Shown: positions 7,985-17,762, counted from the first letter of the stretch. The stretch is 64,000 nt of DNA from Sporosarcina sp. PTS2304 (GCF_003351785.1 NZ_CP031230.1:2712501-2776500); one strand, 5' to 3'. Notes: generated by a model from the letters alone, not told the origin. Numbers and translations are program-made.

Positions 7985-8587
7985 TCAGTTCCGAACAGAA
8001 ATGGGGGTGAGTTACTCTTCCTGTCAAGTGCAGAAAATGAGTGTACGTGTTAGGATTCTCCCTACAGAACCGGACGCTTTCCTGAGGGGGCGCGGCAGAC
8101 TCGCCATAAGTGCGTGGCGATTATGCCTGTCGCCCTGATCCTCCAGGAGTCGCCGGTTCTTCCGGGAGAATCCTTGAGTTTTTGTCGGGGAGCCAGTTTG
8201 TGTTCGTCCAGAAATTAAGTATGGTAAGTTCTGCTTCCTAAACAGTGTGGTGAAGCTTTGGATTTGCTAACTGAATGTATATAGGGTCATTTTTTCACTC
8301 AGTTCATCGAAACAGTCATAGTAGCTAACAACACTTCACTACTATCTAACTTCAAAAACGGTCAGATTGTATCAGACAATTCTACATGGTTTTCACCACC
8401 TAAAGAGTGATCAAACTGTATTGCATACACTAAGTACGGCTGAAGCTGGAGGACGATCGACTCCGGGAGGATCAGGGCGACAGGTGTAACTCGCAATGCA
8501 CTTTTGCGAGGTCCACCGCGCCCCCTCCGGAAAGCGTATCGTCTGGAAGCGTAAGCCGTAAGACTCTTCAAGTTAGCCTCACTCCAT
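7985..8587. repeat. Composite GC-rich repeat, locus 1 (A module - linker - B module)
   Basis: It fills the gap between msrC and the MFS gene. The A module (8052-8176) is flanked by GGATTCTCCC/GGGAGAATCC and AGAACCGG/CCGGTTCT inverted repeats, so it can fold on itself. A linker (8177-8436) follows and then a B module (8437-8558) bounded by CGGCT/AGCCG. Near-identical copies occur at 25583-26200 in the same orientation, and in inverted orientation and expanded form at 17917-19040 and 51790-52970. Short open frames run through it but lack RBSs. Confidence 0.9.
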
Positions 8588-8665
8588 TAAATTGCCGTCG
8601 ATCACTTTTGAATAAATCAATAAATGGATTATGCACCATATGATTACTCAACAAAAATCGAAATT

Positions 8666-9958
8666 TCACATACTTTGCATCGGCATTTTTCTTTGTTTGT
8701 AGCGCATCCAAACAATTAAAGGGATCAGCAGAAGCGATACATATGTGCCCAGAAAACTAAGCATGGAAAACCCAGAGAATGCAACGATCATTCCAGAAGC
8801 CAATCCACCTACTGTACCCGCCAGCGCAACAAATACGTCAATACTTCCTTGAATTTTTGCTCGCGTCAGCACATCTGTCGAATCTATCACAATAGCTGTT
8901 CCACTGATCAATCCGAAATTCCATCCTACCCCAAGAAGAATAAGTGAAACAGACATCCAAAATACGGATCCACCCGCCACATATGCGGCAAGAATGCCTG
9001 CCAGCGCCAACGTAATACCCGACGCAATTACCATGGCTGGTCGTCCGATCCGGTCTACTAGCACACCAGTAAAAATTGAAGGTACATACATACCCGCGAT
9101 ATGTAATCCAATGACTAAGCCAATTCCTGAGATTGCCGCACCATGATGTTGCATATGAACAGGTGTCATAGTCATAATGGCTATCATTACACCATGCGAT
9201 AAGACGAGAACGATGGCACCTACCCAAATCCCCATCTTATTTGCTTGATGATGATGGACAGATGATCTTTCTTTCGTGCTTTTATATTCTCTTTGTTTAG
9301 CTAATTCTATTTCACGTGCCACTAACAATGGATCCGGCCGCAAGAAAAGAAGAAAAGTTACACCAGATAAAATATAAGCCACAGCAGCTAGTAAAAACAC
9401 ACCGGTCAATGATGGTATCCCAATAAAGTCTGCTACACGCCCCATCGGCAAAACTAAATTGGGCCCCGCTACTGCTCCGATCGTTGTAGACACTAGGGAC
9501 ACACTGACTGCCGTCGCTCTTTGTTTCTCATCAGCCAAATCCGTACCGGCATAACGCGCTTGTAAATTGGAAGACGTACCCGCTCCATAAATGAATAAAA
9601 AAATAAATAAGAAGATCAAATTTCCGGCTACTGCCGCACCGATGACACCAAATGCACCAATCCCGCCTGTAATAAAACCAGCACCTAAACCATACCTGCG
9701 TCCGTATCGCTGTGACATTCTGCCGACTAAATAGGCTGAAAAGGCGGATCCAAATGTAGAAAGCGCAATAGGCATGCCGGCTAAACTCTCATTACCTGTC
9801 ATGTCTTGAATAAGTAACGCACCTACTGTTATACCAGCCGCAAGTCCCGCACCACTGAAGATTTGGGAAATGACTACGACAAGTAAAGAGCGTTTGTATA
9901 GTTGTTGCTGTGCTTCCTTGGATTTTGTATAGATTGAAAACTCTCGCTGTCTGGACAT
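8666..9958 (-). CDS. MFS transporter, 12-helix drug/solute exporter type
   Basis: The 430-residue protein has about 12 hydrophobic helices in two halves, separated by a polar loop near residues 215-240. The MFS signature between helices 2 and 3 is present (GRMSQRYGRRYGLG, about residue 80). It probably acts as a proton-driven antiporter in the cytoplasmic membrane; the substrate is unknown. The ATG at 9958 has GAAGGG seven bases upstream. It is transcribed alone, with the composite repeat downstream. Confidence 0.85.
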   Translation of the reverse strand: MSRQREFSIYTKSKEAQQQLYKRSLLVVVISQIFSGAGLAAGITVGALLIQDMTGNESLAGMPIALSTFGSAFSAYLVGRMSQRYGRRYGLGAGFITGGIGAFGVIGAAVAGNLIFLFIFLFIYGAGTSSNLQARYAGTDLADEKQRATAVSVSLVSTTIGAVAGPNLVLPMGRVADFIGIPSLTGVFLLAAVAYILSGVTFLLFLRPDPLLVAREIELAKQREYKSTKERSSVHHHQANKMGIWVGAIVLVLSHGVMIAIMTMTPVHMQHHGAAISGIGLVIGLHIAGMYVPSIFTGVLVDRIGRPAMVIASGITLALAGILAAYVAGGSVFWMSVSLILLGVGWNFGLISGTAIVIDSTDVLTRAKIQGSIDVFVALAGTVGGLASGMIVAFSGFSMLSFLGTYVSLLLIPLIVWMRYKQRKMPMQSM

Positions 9959-10077
9959 CCGATTCCCTTCTTTCTCTATATATCAGAATCATCAATTTAT
10001 ACTTCACCCATCTTATCATATCAATCTTACTCAATCGGAAGCGAATCGTATATTTATCTGTTAAACACACGCTAAGT

Positions 10078-10130
10078 AAACCTCAACAACACATGAAAAG
10101 CACATAGCTTTTCGTGCGTTGTTGAGGTTT
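10078..10130. terminator. Long hairpin between the MFS and yugN genes
   Basis: AAACCTCAACAAC pairs with GTTGTTGAGGTTT and the inner bases extend the stem (GAAAAGC/GCTTTTC). It lies just downstream of the yugN stop. Confidence 0.8.
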
Positions 10131-10159
10131 TATTTAAATCTATTTGCTAATCCGTATAA

Positions 10160-10588
10160 TTAAACAAATGGTTCAATAAAGATTGCATGATCGGAAAACT
10201 TCGCAATCCGCTCTTCTCCTTCAATTACCCACTTTTCGTCATATACAATAGGCGCATCTTTGTCTTGTGGAGATTGGAACTGATCTAGTCCGGCAGCTGC
10301 TAAAACAGGGCTATCATCATCATCCAATCCGATATTGATTACGTGTTTAATAATAAAAGGTGTGCCGAACTCGATCATGGCAGTATCTTCATCTAACATT
10401 CCATCCACAACGTCAAACGGTAACCTCAAATAGACTGTCTCGCTACCATCTTGATTTAAAATAGCGTCGAAATTTCCGCGATCAAAATCCCAGTTACCCC
10501 CCATCGTAATGTCATGTTCTCCCAGTACTGCACTGGCGTCACCAAATAACGCCTTTTTTCCGACTAAGTTTGTTTTTAGCTCTATCAT
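10160..10588 (-). CDS. yugN: YugN-like family protein
   Basis: The 142-residue acidic protein matches the YugN-like family of Bacillales in length and layout: an N-terminal MIELKTNLVGKKALFGDA segment, the GNWDFDRG motif, and a YDEKWVIEG segment near the C-terminus. It has no signal peptide or membrane helix. The biochemical role of the family is not established. The ATG has AGAGGA upstream. It is a single-gene unit. Confidence 0.75.
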   Translation of the reverse strand: MIELKTNLVGKKALFGDASAVLGEHDITMGGNWDFDRGNFDAILNQDGSETVYLRLPFDVVDGMLDEDTAMIEFGTPFIIKHVINIGLDDDDSPVLAAAGLDQFQSPQDKDAPIVYDEKWVIEGEERIAKFSDHAIFIEPFV

Positions 10589-10838
10589 AGCAAATCCTCT
10601 TTTCTATAGTTTTTTCGTTGATAGTCTAGTTGATTGTATTGTATTAAATACCCTAGTTAGCTAATTGACAAACCATTATACAAACATTATTTTAAGTTAG
10701 TACAACGTTTGTATAATTATATACAATAGATGAGCGCAATTGGTGACATTGGGGAGTTCGTTACGCGGCATTCCAAGCTGTGCAGTACAAAAGATAGCGG
10801 GGAACTATAAAGCGAAATGTGTTCGTAATACTGCACTT

Positions 10839-11873
10839 TCACTTTTGTAATTCTTTATACCTTTTTACACATACTTCATACGCTTCTTGCACGGTATCCA
10901 CTTCAATTACATGTTCACTAATTTTTGTAAAACGAGCAACTGAATACTCGTATTGCGGATCGTAATAATGGATCAGTAATTGTTCGACCGCTTCTGCGAA
11001 ATATCCACTTTCAAGATCTTTTTGTATTTGCATAGCAACGGGTTGATGAATTCTTTTGCGAATGCGAGAGAAAGCTTCTAAAAATTGTTTTGGATGTTTT
11101 TCTGGATTGTATTCAGATAAAATTTCTTTCACACGTACAGATACAGGTAATTGAATAATCCATTGTGGACTCTGTTCTTTTTTCTTGAATAAGTTTTCCG
11201 GCATATGCACTTGGCCGATTCTTTTACTTTCTCCTTCGATGAAAACATACGGCTCGTTAGCATATTCTACCAGCTTGTCTGCCAGCAATAACTCAAATTT
11301 CTTTTGATTATTCGGTTGGACGCCAATTTGTCCAAAGATCGATCCGCGATGACCAGCCATCCCTTCTAAATCAATAACTGGATATCCATCGTCCATAAGC
11401 TTATGAAGAATCTTTGTTTTACCGCTTCCTGTGTAGCCGTTTAACACGAGTAATCGAGGTGCGAAATTTTCCTGCAAACGTTCGATAACCCATTGACGAT
11501 AAGTATGGATCCCACCGCTAATACGACTGGAGCGGATGCCCATCAATTCTAATACTGTCATCGCTGTTTTACTGCGCATCCCACCACGCCAACAAAATAC
11601 AGTGATAGGTGTATCAATTTTTCTAAACTCCGCTATAAAGGCCGGCAATTTCTGCGAGAAAATGACAAGTCCCCGGTCCATGGCAGCTTCTTTACCTACT
11701 TGTTTATAAAGCGTTCCAACCTCTGCCCGCTCTTCATCGTTAAAGATTGGGATATTGATACTACCTGGAATAGTCGCTTCTTTAAACTCTTTAGGCGAGC
11801 GTACATCAACTAAAGTTTGTCCGTGTTCTTTCTGTAAATCCAATGCATCTGTCAATGTAATATCTCGTACCAT
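10839..11873 (-). CDS. mnmH: tRNA 2-selenouridine synthase
   Basis: The enzyme replaces the sulfur of 2-thiouridine at the tRNA wobble position with selenium, using selenophosphate. An N-terminal rhodanese domain carries the catalytic cysteine C94 in FCWRGGMRS; a P-loop domain (GYTGSGKT, residues 146-153) follows. Length (344 residues) fits the family. I prefer the ATG at 11873, with GGGGA six bases upstream, over the one at 11885. It lies 21 bases downstream of selD, which makes its selenium donor. No selA, selB or selenocysteine tRNA is in the window, so selenium may serve only tRNA modification here. Confidence 0.95.
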   Translation of the reverse strand: MVRDITLTDALDLQKEHGQTLVDVRSPKEFKEATIPGSINIPIFNDEERAEVGTLYKQVGKEAAMDRGLVIFSQKLPAFIAEFRKIDTPITVFCWRGGMRSKTAMTVLELMGIRSSRISGGIHTYRQWVIERLQENFAPRLLVLNGYTGSGKTKILHKLMDDGYPVIDLEGMAGHRGSIFGQIGVQPNNQKKFELLLADKLVEYANEPYVFIEGESKRIGQVHMPENLFKKKEQSPQWIIQLPVSVRVKEILSEYNPEKHPKQFLEAFSRIRKRIHQPVAMQIQKDLESGYFAEAVEQLLIHYYDPQYEYSVARFTKISEHVIEVDTVQEAYEVCVKRYKELQK

Positions 11874-11894
11874 GTCGTTCCCCATTTCCTAGAT

Positions 11895-12941
11895 TTACCG
11901 TACGATTATTTTGCCATTCTGTTCGTCAGTGACGTCCCCAATCACATGTGCATCGACACCTGCATCGCGTAACTCTGCGAGCAGACGATCCGCTTCATCT
12001 CCTGCGACTGCTACTAGCAAACCACCTGAAGTCACTGCGTCACATAAAATCCAGCGACCGATTTGATCCAGTGATTCCGGATAATCCACTACGTCTTCCA
12101 CGTGTTTATAGTTATTTTTCGTTCCTCCTGGTACAGAGCCTGCCTCTGCTAGCTCTCTCGTACGTGGTAGAACGGGTACATTTTCATTGTCTATGCGCAA
12201 ACAAACCCCGCTTCCTTTTGCCATTTCCGAAGCATGTCCCAGCAGGCCAAACCCTGTAACATCTGTCGCTGCATGGATCGTATAGTTTTCCATTACTTCA
12301 GATGCTGTTTTATTGAGCGTTGTCATCACTTTTGTCACAAGGATTTCTTCGTCTTCTGTCAATAATCCGTTTTTCAATGAAGTTGTCATAATGCCGACAC
12401 CGATCGGCTTCGTCAAAAGTAAGCGATCTCCAGGCTTCGCACCTGCATTTGTACGGATCTTGTCTGGATGTACGGTTCCGGTTACTTGCATACCAAATTT
12501 AGGTTCTGGGTCATCAATCGAATGACCGCCAACCAATACAGCGCCTGCTTCCTTTAATTTATCGCCTGCACCACGTAAAATTTCAGTTAGGATATTGCGT
12601 TCCAATGTATGAATGGGGAATGCTACGATATTCAAAGCAGTAATCGGCTTGCCTCCCATTGCGTACACATCGCTAATTGCGTTCGCCGCAGCTACTTGAC
12701 CAAAGTCATATGGATCATTGACAATCGGTGTGAAAAAATCGAGTGTTTGAACGATAGCCGTCGTGTCATTTATTTTATATACACCCGCATCGTCACTCGT
12801 ATCAAGACCGACAAGTAAGTTAGGATCTGAAAGACCTGGTGGGAGTGTGTGTAGTACTTCAGCTAGATCGGCTGGCCCTATTTTACAACCACAGCCTCCT
12901 TTTGAAGATAGTGAAGTGAGCTTAATTGATGAATGATTCAT
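11895..12941 (-). CDS. selD: Selenide, water dikinase (selenophosphate synthetase)
   Basis: SelD makes selenophosphate from selenide and ATP. The N-terminal motif KGGCGCKIGP holds catalytic C17 and K20 at the same positions as E. coli SelD; cysteine is encoded, not selenocysteine. The aspartate-rich metal/ATP motifs (LDTSDDAG, LDFFTPIV, GGHSIDDPEPKFG, DVTGFGLLGH) are all present and the length (348) is normal. GAAAGGTGG precedes the ATG. It is the first gene of the selD-mnmH operon. Confidence 0.97.
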   Translation of the reverse strand: MNHSSIKLTSLSSKGGCGCKIGPADLAEVLHTLPPGLSDPNLLVGLDTSDDAGVYKINDTTAIVQTLDFFTPIVNDPYDFGQVAAANAISDVYAMGGKPITALNIVAFPIHTLERNILTEILRGAGDKLKEAGAVLVGGHSIDDPEPKFGMQVTGTVHPDKIRTNAGAKPGDRLLLTKPIGVGIMTTSLKNGLLTEDEEILVTKVMTTLNKTASEVMENYTIHAATDVTGFGLLGHASEMAKGSGVCLRIDNENVPVLPRTRELAEAGSVPGGTKNNYKHVEDVVDYPESLDQIGRWILCDAVTSGGLLVAVAGDEADRLLAELRDAGVDAHVIGDVTDEQNGKIIVR

Positions 12942-13120
12942 AAACGATATCCACCTTTCATAATGTACTATGCTAATTTTATCATAGACTTACGTATCTA
13001 TAGAGGATGTACACTTACGATACAGAAACTAAAAAAACGTTCCCTACGAGGTTTCGTTATATACCTTGTAGGAAACATTCTAGTTATGTTTTTCAAAACT
13101 TAAACAATCAATCCTCACTC

Positions 13121-13786
13121 TTACTTGACGTAGATGACATACCATTCCCCGTCAATATTTTCTATCTGCCGGCCGACCCAACCAGCGACAAGTGCATGTT
13201 GTTGTTGCTCAATATCACCCATTACTATGCGTTGTTCCTGACAAACTTCAGTCGATGTTGTTGCCTGCAAATCTTTCAAAAAGATATAACGTAACTTATT
13301 GCCATACTTCACTTTTAGGGCAACAATTCGTAAACCAAGAGCAAATTTATCTTTCAGACTAGGTATATTAAATGGTGCGACAGTCGCGCAAATATAGTGA
13401 TAGCGATCTTTATTTACGTAGTCCATCAACCACTTCCCTAGAGTTGTTTGAAGTCCCCGCCCTCTATACGCCGGGTCTACTTCCGAAATTTCAGAGTACA
13501 AAACATGTGCCAGTTGTTCTTTTGATACTCCCGCATCGACACCTAAATGTTCCTCATCTTCTCCTGGATCTAACATAGCCCGTATAGCGACGAGTTGATC
13601 GTTAACAAATGCGCCGGCAATCATTCCGTGGCCTTGAAGAACGAATAAAAACTCTTTTTCTGTTAAAGGTTGAAGAAGCTCAGGAGTTTCAAGAGCTGCT
13701 AACACTTTTTCTTGCAACTTCATAATTTCCGGAAGCCACTCTTCTGTCAGCAAGCAAATAGTTTCTGGCATTGCTTGTCTACTCAT
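13121..13786 (-). CDS. GNAT-family N-acetyltransferase
   Basis: The 221-residue protein has a GNAT fold. The acetyl-CoA binding motif lies around YRGRGLQTTLGKWLM (about residues 112-126), preceded by the strand SEISEVDPAYRG. The acceptor is unknown. Its ATG overlaps the TGA of the upstream enolase-superfamily gene (ATGA), so the two are translationally coupled and probably act in one pathway, for example acylating the amino-acid-like product (inference). Confidence 0.8.
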   Translation of the reverse strand: MSRQAMPETICLLTEEWLPEIMKLQEKVLAALETPELLQPLTEKEFLFVLQGHGMIAGAFVNDQLVAIRAMLDPGEDEEHLGVDAGVSKEQLAHVLYSEISEVDPAYRGRGLQTTLGKWLMDYVNKDRYHYICATVAPFNIPSLKDKFALGLRIVALKVKYGNKLRYIFLKDLQATTSTEVCQEQRIVMGDIEQQQHALVAGWVGRQIENIDGEWYVIYVK

Positions 13787-14895
13787 CGTGTCACCTTTTC
13801 TTTACGTACAGTCAACTCTTCTAATACTTTTTCATCGATATCAATTCCTAGCCCAGGCTTTTCATTGAGCTGAATGAAAGGCACGTCATACTGCAGATTG
13901 CCGACGTCTTTACTAAACTTTAGTGGTCCGGTCAGTTCGACACTTGTCATAATCTTTTTAGAGAATGCTACATGGAAGCCTGCTGCTGAACCGACGGACG
14001 ACTCGACCATCGATCCTACTTGACACTCAATTCCTGCCATCTCCGCCATATGTGCCAGTTTGTTCGCAGGGTACATGCCGCCACACTTCATAAGTTTAAT
14101 ATTTACTTTGTCGGCCGCACGTTTTGCGATAATTTCCCGCATTTCACGTACTCCTTTTAATCCTTCATCTGCCATAAGTGGTGTCGATGTCTTTGACTTC
14201 ACTTCTACTAATCCATCGATATCGTTAGCTACTACCGGTTGCTCTAGCCAGTCTAAATTACAGCTTTCTAATTGCTTCATCGCTTGTAACGTAGTCGCAC
14301 TGTTGACCCACCCTTGGTTGACGTCTACGCGAATGGCGATGTCCTGTCCTACACGTTCACGTACCGCTTGAATTCGTTTCACGTCTTCTTTTGCGTCTGT
14401 ACCGACTTTCATCTTTAATGAATTATATCCTGCCGCTACACGATCTGCGGCCTCTTGAGCCATATGTTCAGGTGATGCGATACTTAAAACATGCGTAATA
14501 GGGAATTTCTCATGATAGCGGCCGCCCAGTAAATCATATGCCGGCACGCCGTACGCTTTTCCAACTGCATCAAAACAAGCAATATCAAGAGCGGCTTTTG
14601 CGGAAGGCACTCCAGTAATTGCCTTATTCATCACTTCATGTATTCTTTCAAACCGGCTAGGATTTTCTCCAATTAGTTGTGGTGCGAGTTTATGTTGAAT
14701 AACCGCAAACGTGCTTTCCCAACTCTCTCCCGTCACATGGTCATCTGCAACGGACTCTCCATATCCGACATGACCTGTATCTGTCGTTAATTTAACAATA
14801 ATTGATGGCATATCATCATATGTGGCATAGCTAATAACAAACGGTTCATATAAAGGTAAACGGATCGCAAATATTTCTATTTCAGTTATTTTCAT
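13783..14895 (-). CDS. Enolase-superfamily enzyme, muconate lactonizing/dipeptide epimerase subgroup
   Basis: The 370-residue protein has the capping domain plus TIM barrel of the enolase superfamily. The MLE-subgroup catalytic set is intact: K161-x-K163, metal ligands D191, E218 and D243, and K267 on the opposite face. Such enzymes include dipeptide epimerases, o-succinylbenzoate synthase and proline-derivative epimerases or dehydratases; the substrate cannot be decided here. The D-E-G sequence at 243-245 is unlike the usual Ala-Glu epimerase motif as I recall it. It heads an operon with a GNAT gene and diverges from a regulator gene with an operator-like repeat between them. Confidence 0.85.
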   Translation of the reverse strand: MKITEIEIFAIRLPLYEPFVISYATYDDMPSIIVKLTTDTGHVGYGESVADDHVTGESWESTFAVIQHKLAPQLIGENPSRFERIHEVMNKAITGVPSAKAALDIACFDAVGKAYGVPAYDLLGGRYHEKFPITHVLSIASPEHMAQEAADRVAAGYNSLKMKVGTDAKEDVKRIQAVRERVGQDIAIRVDVNQGWVNSATTLQAMKQLESCNLDWLEQPVVANDIDGLVEVKSKTSTPLMADEGLKGVREMREIIAKRAADKVNIKLMKCGGMYPANKLAHMAEMAGIECQVGSMVESSVGSAAGFHVAFSKKIMTSVELTGPLKFSKDVGNLQYDVPFIQLNEKPGLGIDIDEKVLEELTVRKEKVTR

Positions 14896-14942
14896 GCATA
14901 ATCTTCCTTTCTTATTGGCAAATGTTCTAACCTATTGTAACA

Positions 14943-14963
14943 TTGTCGTTAAATAGTCGCTAA
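14943..14963. promoter_or_regulatory. Tandem operator-like repeat, copy 1
   Basis: GTCGTTAAATAGTCGCTAA contains two direct heptamers (GTCGTTA, GTCGCTA) one helical turn apart. The only other copy I found is upstream of the NhaC-type gene (17763-17783). It lies 48 bases from the enolase gene start and just before the regulator gene, overlapping the -35 area of the minus-strand promoter (TACAAT as possible -10). It is the likely binding site of the product of 14982-16229. Confidence 0.6.
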
Positions 14964-14981
14964 TGATATTGGAGGAATTTT

Positions 14982-16229
14982 ATGAAAGTTACTATCGCAC
15001 TCGTCGGATCAACCGCGTTTTGTTTGCGAACGGAAGCAATGACACTTCCTAAAGACATTCGTATTCACTGTTACAGTTACGAGAACCCGAGCGAAGCACC
15101 TCACCTGCTCGAAAAATTAAAACCTTGTCACGCCATTTTATTTTCAGGCTCCTTGCCGTACGAAGCTTCTTCTAAAGTCATTCAGCAATTGACCATACCT
15201 TCATTTTATCTTCAGCAAAATGAAAATACAATTGCGGTTACTTTATTGTATATAGCTTCAGAAAAAAAACTACCCATTCATGAACTTTCTATTGATAGCA
15301 AAGAAAAAATCCACGTAGAGCACGTTTTGCAAGATATGAATCATCTTTCTATTATTAAAAAGCCCGCTATGTATGAACTGAATGCGGAAACTGATTTACA
15401 AACTGTCGTGAATTTTCATGTTTCACACTATAATAGCGGGCAAACGAAAATGGCGGTCACGAGTGTTCATGCTGTCTACGACCAATTACAAAAGATTGGA
15501 ATTCCTGCATTCCGAATGATTGATCCTGTCAGTAATATACTCCGCGCGCTAGAACATACTGCCCAACAAGCGCAGTTACAAAAAAGTGAAGCGACTAAAA
15601 TTGCGGTTGGTTTACTGAAAATTTATCAACCAGCTGAATTTGCTAGTGACACTATAGAACGACTAGCTACATTTTTACACGCACAGACTGTACAAGAAGA
15701 TGATACATTTTTATTGTATACTACAGTCGGCTCGGTAGAATTCGCTCTACAAACGGAAGAATTCATTCAATTGATCGATTCCTTATCTCCTATCTCCGCT
15801 CTAATGTTTGGTAGCGGACAAACGATTGTGGAAGCTAGTACAAATGCTTCAAGCGCACTCGAATTATCTAGACAGTCAAAAAACAGTGGGATCTATATGT
15901 TGGATGAAAAGAAACGACTTCACGGTCCTCTACCAACAGGTATGCCTGCCATTTCTATGAAGATTGAAGAACCTCATCTTTTAGAAATCAGTTCTAACAC
16001 TACATTAAGTCCAGCCGTCATTTCAAAGCTTATCCAGTTCAATCAATTTAGACAGGCTGCTCCCTTCTCCGCGAATGACTTGGCGAATTATTTAGGCGTG
16101 TCCCGAAGAACAGCAGAACGTACGATAAAAAAACTGAGCGATTGCGAGTTTATTAAAACGGTCGGTGAAGAAATGACCTATGCACAAGGTAGACCACGGT
16201 CAATCTACGAATTACACTTGCCCCTATAG
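14982..16229 (+). CDS. Transcriptional regulator with C-terminal winged helix
   Basis: The 415-residue protein has a long N-terminal part without a clear named domain (a ligand-sensor-like fold is plausible) and a C-terminal helix-turn-helix (FSANDLANYLGVSRRTAERT, roughly residues 350-370) followed by a wing. The ATG follows GGAGGAATTT. It is divergent from the enolase/GNAT operon. An operator-like tandem repeat lies in the shared gap and recurs before the antiporter gene at 16279, so it probably controls all three units. I cannot name the family; the architecture recalls sensor-HTH regulators of catabolic genes. Confidence 0.65.
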   Translation: MKVTIALVGSTAFCLRTEAMTLPKDIRIHCYSYENPSEAPHLLEKLKPCHAILFSGSLPYEASSKVIQQLTIPSFYLQQNENTIAVTLLYIASEKKLPIHELSIDSKEKIHVEHVLQDMNHLSIIKKPAMYELNAETDLQTVVNFHVSHYNSGQTKMAVTSVHAVYDQLQKIGIPAFRMIDPVSNILRALEHTAQQAQLQKSEATKIAVGLLKIYQPAEFASDTIERLATFLHAQTVQEDDTFLLYTTVGSVEFALQTEEFIQLIDSLSPISALMFGSGQTIVEASTNASSALELSRQSKNSGIYMLDEKKRLHGPLPTGMPAISMKIEEPHLLEISSNTTLSPAVISKLIQFNQFRQAAPFSANDLANYLGVSRRTAERTIKKLSDCEFIKTVGEEMTYAQGRPRSIYELHLPL

Positions 16230-16230
16230 T

Positions 16231-16271
16231 AAAAAAAGAAAAGCTACGGAAACCCGCGCTTTTCTTTTTTT
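16231..16271. terminator. Bidirectional terminator between convergent genes
   Basis: AAAAAAAGAAAAGC (16231-16244) pairs perfectly with 16258-16271; both strands end in T-runs. Confidence 0.85.
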
Positions 16272-16278
16272 ATACGTA

Positions 16279-17724
16279 CTATTCAAGTTGAGCTTCCATA
16301 TCCAATTTCTTTTCTTTTGCATTCATTTCCTCGATCTCTTCCGGTGTCAGCTTCACGATAGAAAAGCCGGTAAGTGCATATACAATGGAAATGAATGGTA
16401 CGACAAGATTCAAGATCGCGTAGGGACCATATTCTACTACACTTACTCCCAATGTTCCAAATATGAACACACCACAAGTATTCCAAGGTATGAACACCGA
16501 CGTCAGTGTTCCTCCATCTTCTAGTGCGCGTGAAAGGTTTTTAGAATTCAATCCTTTTTCCTTATAAGCTTTACTGAACATTCTTGAAGGGACAACGATG
16601 GAGATATACTGTTCAGAACACGTCGCATTCGTCATGACACAAGCACCAATTGTTGAAATAATTAAAGAAGATGTAGACTTTACGACTTTCAATAATTGAT
16701 TCATAATCGAACGCAGCATGCCCGAATACTCCAAAATCCCGCCAAATGTCATCGCAACAAGTGTCATAGAGACCGTATACATCATGGAATCCAGTCCGCC
16801 ACCATTAAACAACTTGTCGACTAGCTCGTTGCCAGTCTCAATAGCAAAACCGCTCTGCAATGCATCTAGCGCATCCGCAAATGTACCACCTTGAAGAGTG
16901 ACATGTGAAATAAATCCAAGAACAATACCGATAATTAATGCCGGTACGGCGGGTACTTTTAAAGCTACCATTACAATAACTGCTAAAGGTACGAGCAGTA
17001 ACCATGGAGAAATTACAAAACTATCTTGCATTACTTGAGATGTATTTGCGATAGATGTTAGTTCTGCTTCTCCCGATCCAAATTTACGTCCTAGAAAAGT
17101 GAACACGCCTAGTGCAATGAGCAAGCCAGGGATCGTTGTATACAGCATATGTTTAATATGATCGAACAAATCTGTGCCTGTTAATCCTGCTGCAAGGTTT
17201 GTTGTATCTGATAGTGGAGACATTTTATCTCCGAAGTAAGCACCTGATATAACAGCTCCCGCTACCATACCTGCAGGAATTCCCATACTTAACCCAATCC
17301 CCATACCAGCGACACCAATTGTCGCCATAGTGGACCATGAACTACCGATGGCAAGTGAAACGAGTGCACAAATTAAAGCAATAGCCACTAGAAACCAAGA
17401 TGGTGTAATGATTTTCAGGCCGTAGAAAATCATCGTAGCCACTACTCCGCCGCCCATCCAAGAACCGATGACCAGACCGACTAGCATGATGATGATGACT
17501 GCCGGTAAAGCGAGACGTATTCCTTTATACATCATTTCCTCAATTTCTTTCCAAGAGAATCCATGACGCCAAGCGACTAGAGCAGCTATGGAAGTTCCTA
17601 CGATTAAAGGCATGTGTGGACCTTGTTCTAGTTTAACTACGGTGACTACCATGACTAAAATCATGATTGTTAATGGTAATATAGCCCACCATATCCCTAT
17701 TTCTTTTCTTTCTTTTTGTTCCAT
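16279..17724 (-). CDS. NhaC-family Na+/H+ (or organic acid-coupled) antiporter
   Basis: The 481-residue membrane protein has about 11-12 helices and the NhaC-family features: GSSWSTMATIGVAG, AYFGDKMSPLSDTTNLA and the late TNATCSEQYISIVVPSRMF segment. Relatives include NhaC and the malate-2H+/lactate-Na+ antiporter MleN. The GGAGTG site is well placed before ATG 17724. Its promoter region carries the same tandem repeat as the enolase/regulator gap, plus a cre-like site. It may therefore move the substrate or product of that pathway rather than only protons (inference). Confidence 0.85.
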   Translation of the reverse strand: MEQKERKEIGIWWAILPLTIMILVMVVTVVKLEQGPHMPLIVGTSIAALVAWRHGFSWKEIEEMMYKGIRLALPAVIIIMLVGLVIGSWMGGGVVATMIFYGLKIITPSWFLVAIALICALVSLAIGSSWSTMATIGVAGMGIGLSMGIPAGMVAGAVISGAYFGDKMSPLSDTTNLAAGLTGTDLFDHIKHMLYTTIPGLLIALGVFTFLGRKFGSGEAELTSIANTSQVMQDSFVISPWLLLVPLAVIVMVALKVPAVPALIIGIVLGFISHVTLQGGTFADALDALQSGFAIETGNELVDKLFNGGGLDSMMYTVSMTLVAMTFGGILEYSGMLRSIMNQLLKVVKSTSSLIISTIGACVMTNATCSEQYISIVVPSRMFSKAYKEKGLNSKNLSRALEDGGTLTSVFIPWNTCGVFIFGTLGVSVVEYGPYAILNLVVPFISIVYALTGFSIVKLTPEEIEEMNAKEKKLDMEAQLE

Positions 17725-17762
17725 TCGTGTTCACTCCATCCATTTTTTGATAATTCTAAAAC

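Noticed and set aside
10676..10838. Inverted repeats in the gap between yugN and mnmH (TATACAAAC/GTTTGTATA; TGCAGTA/TACTGCA)
   Set aside because: They are short, far apart and could arise by chance in A/T-rich DNA; I could not assign a role with confidence.
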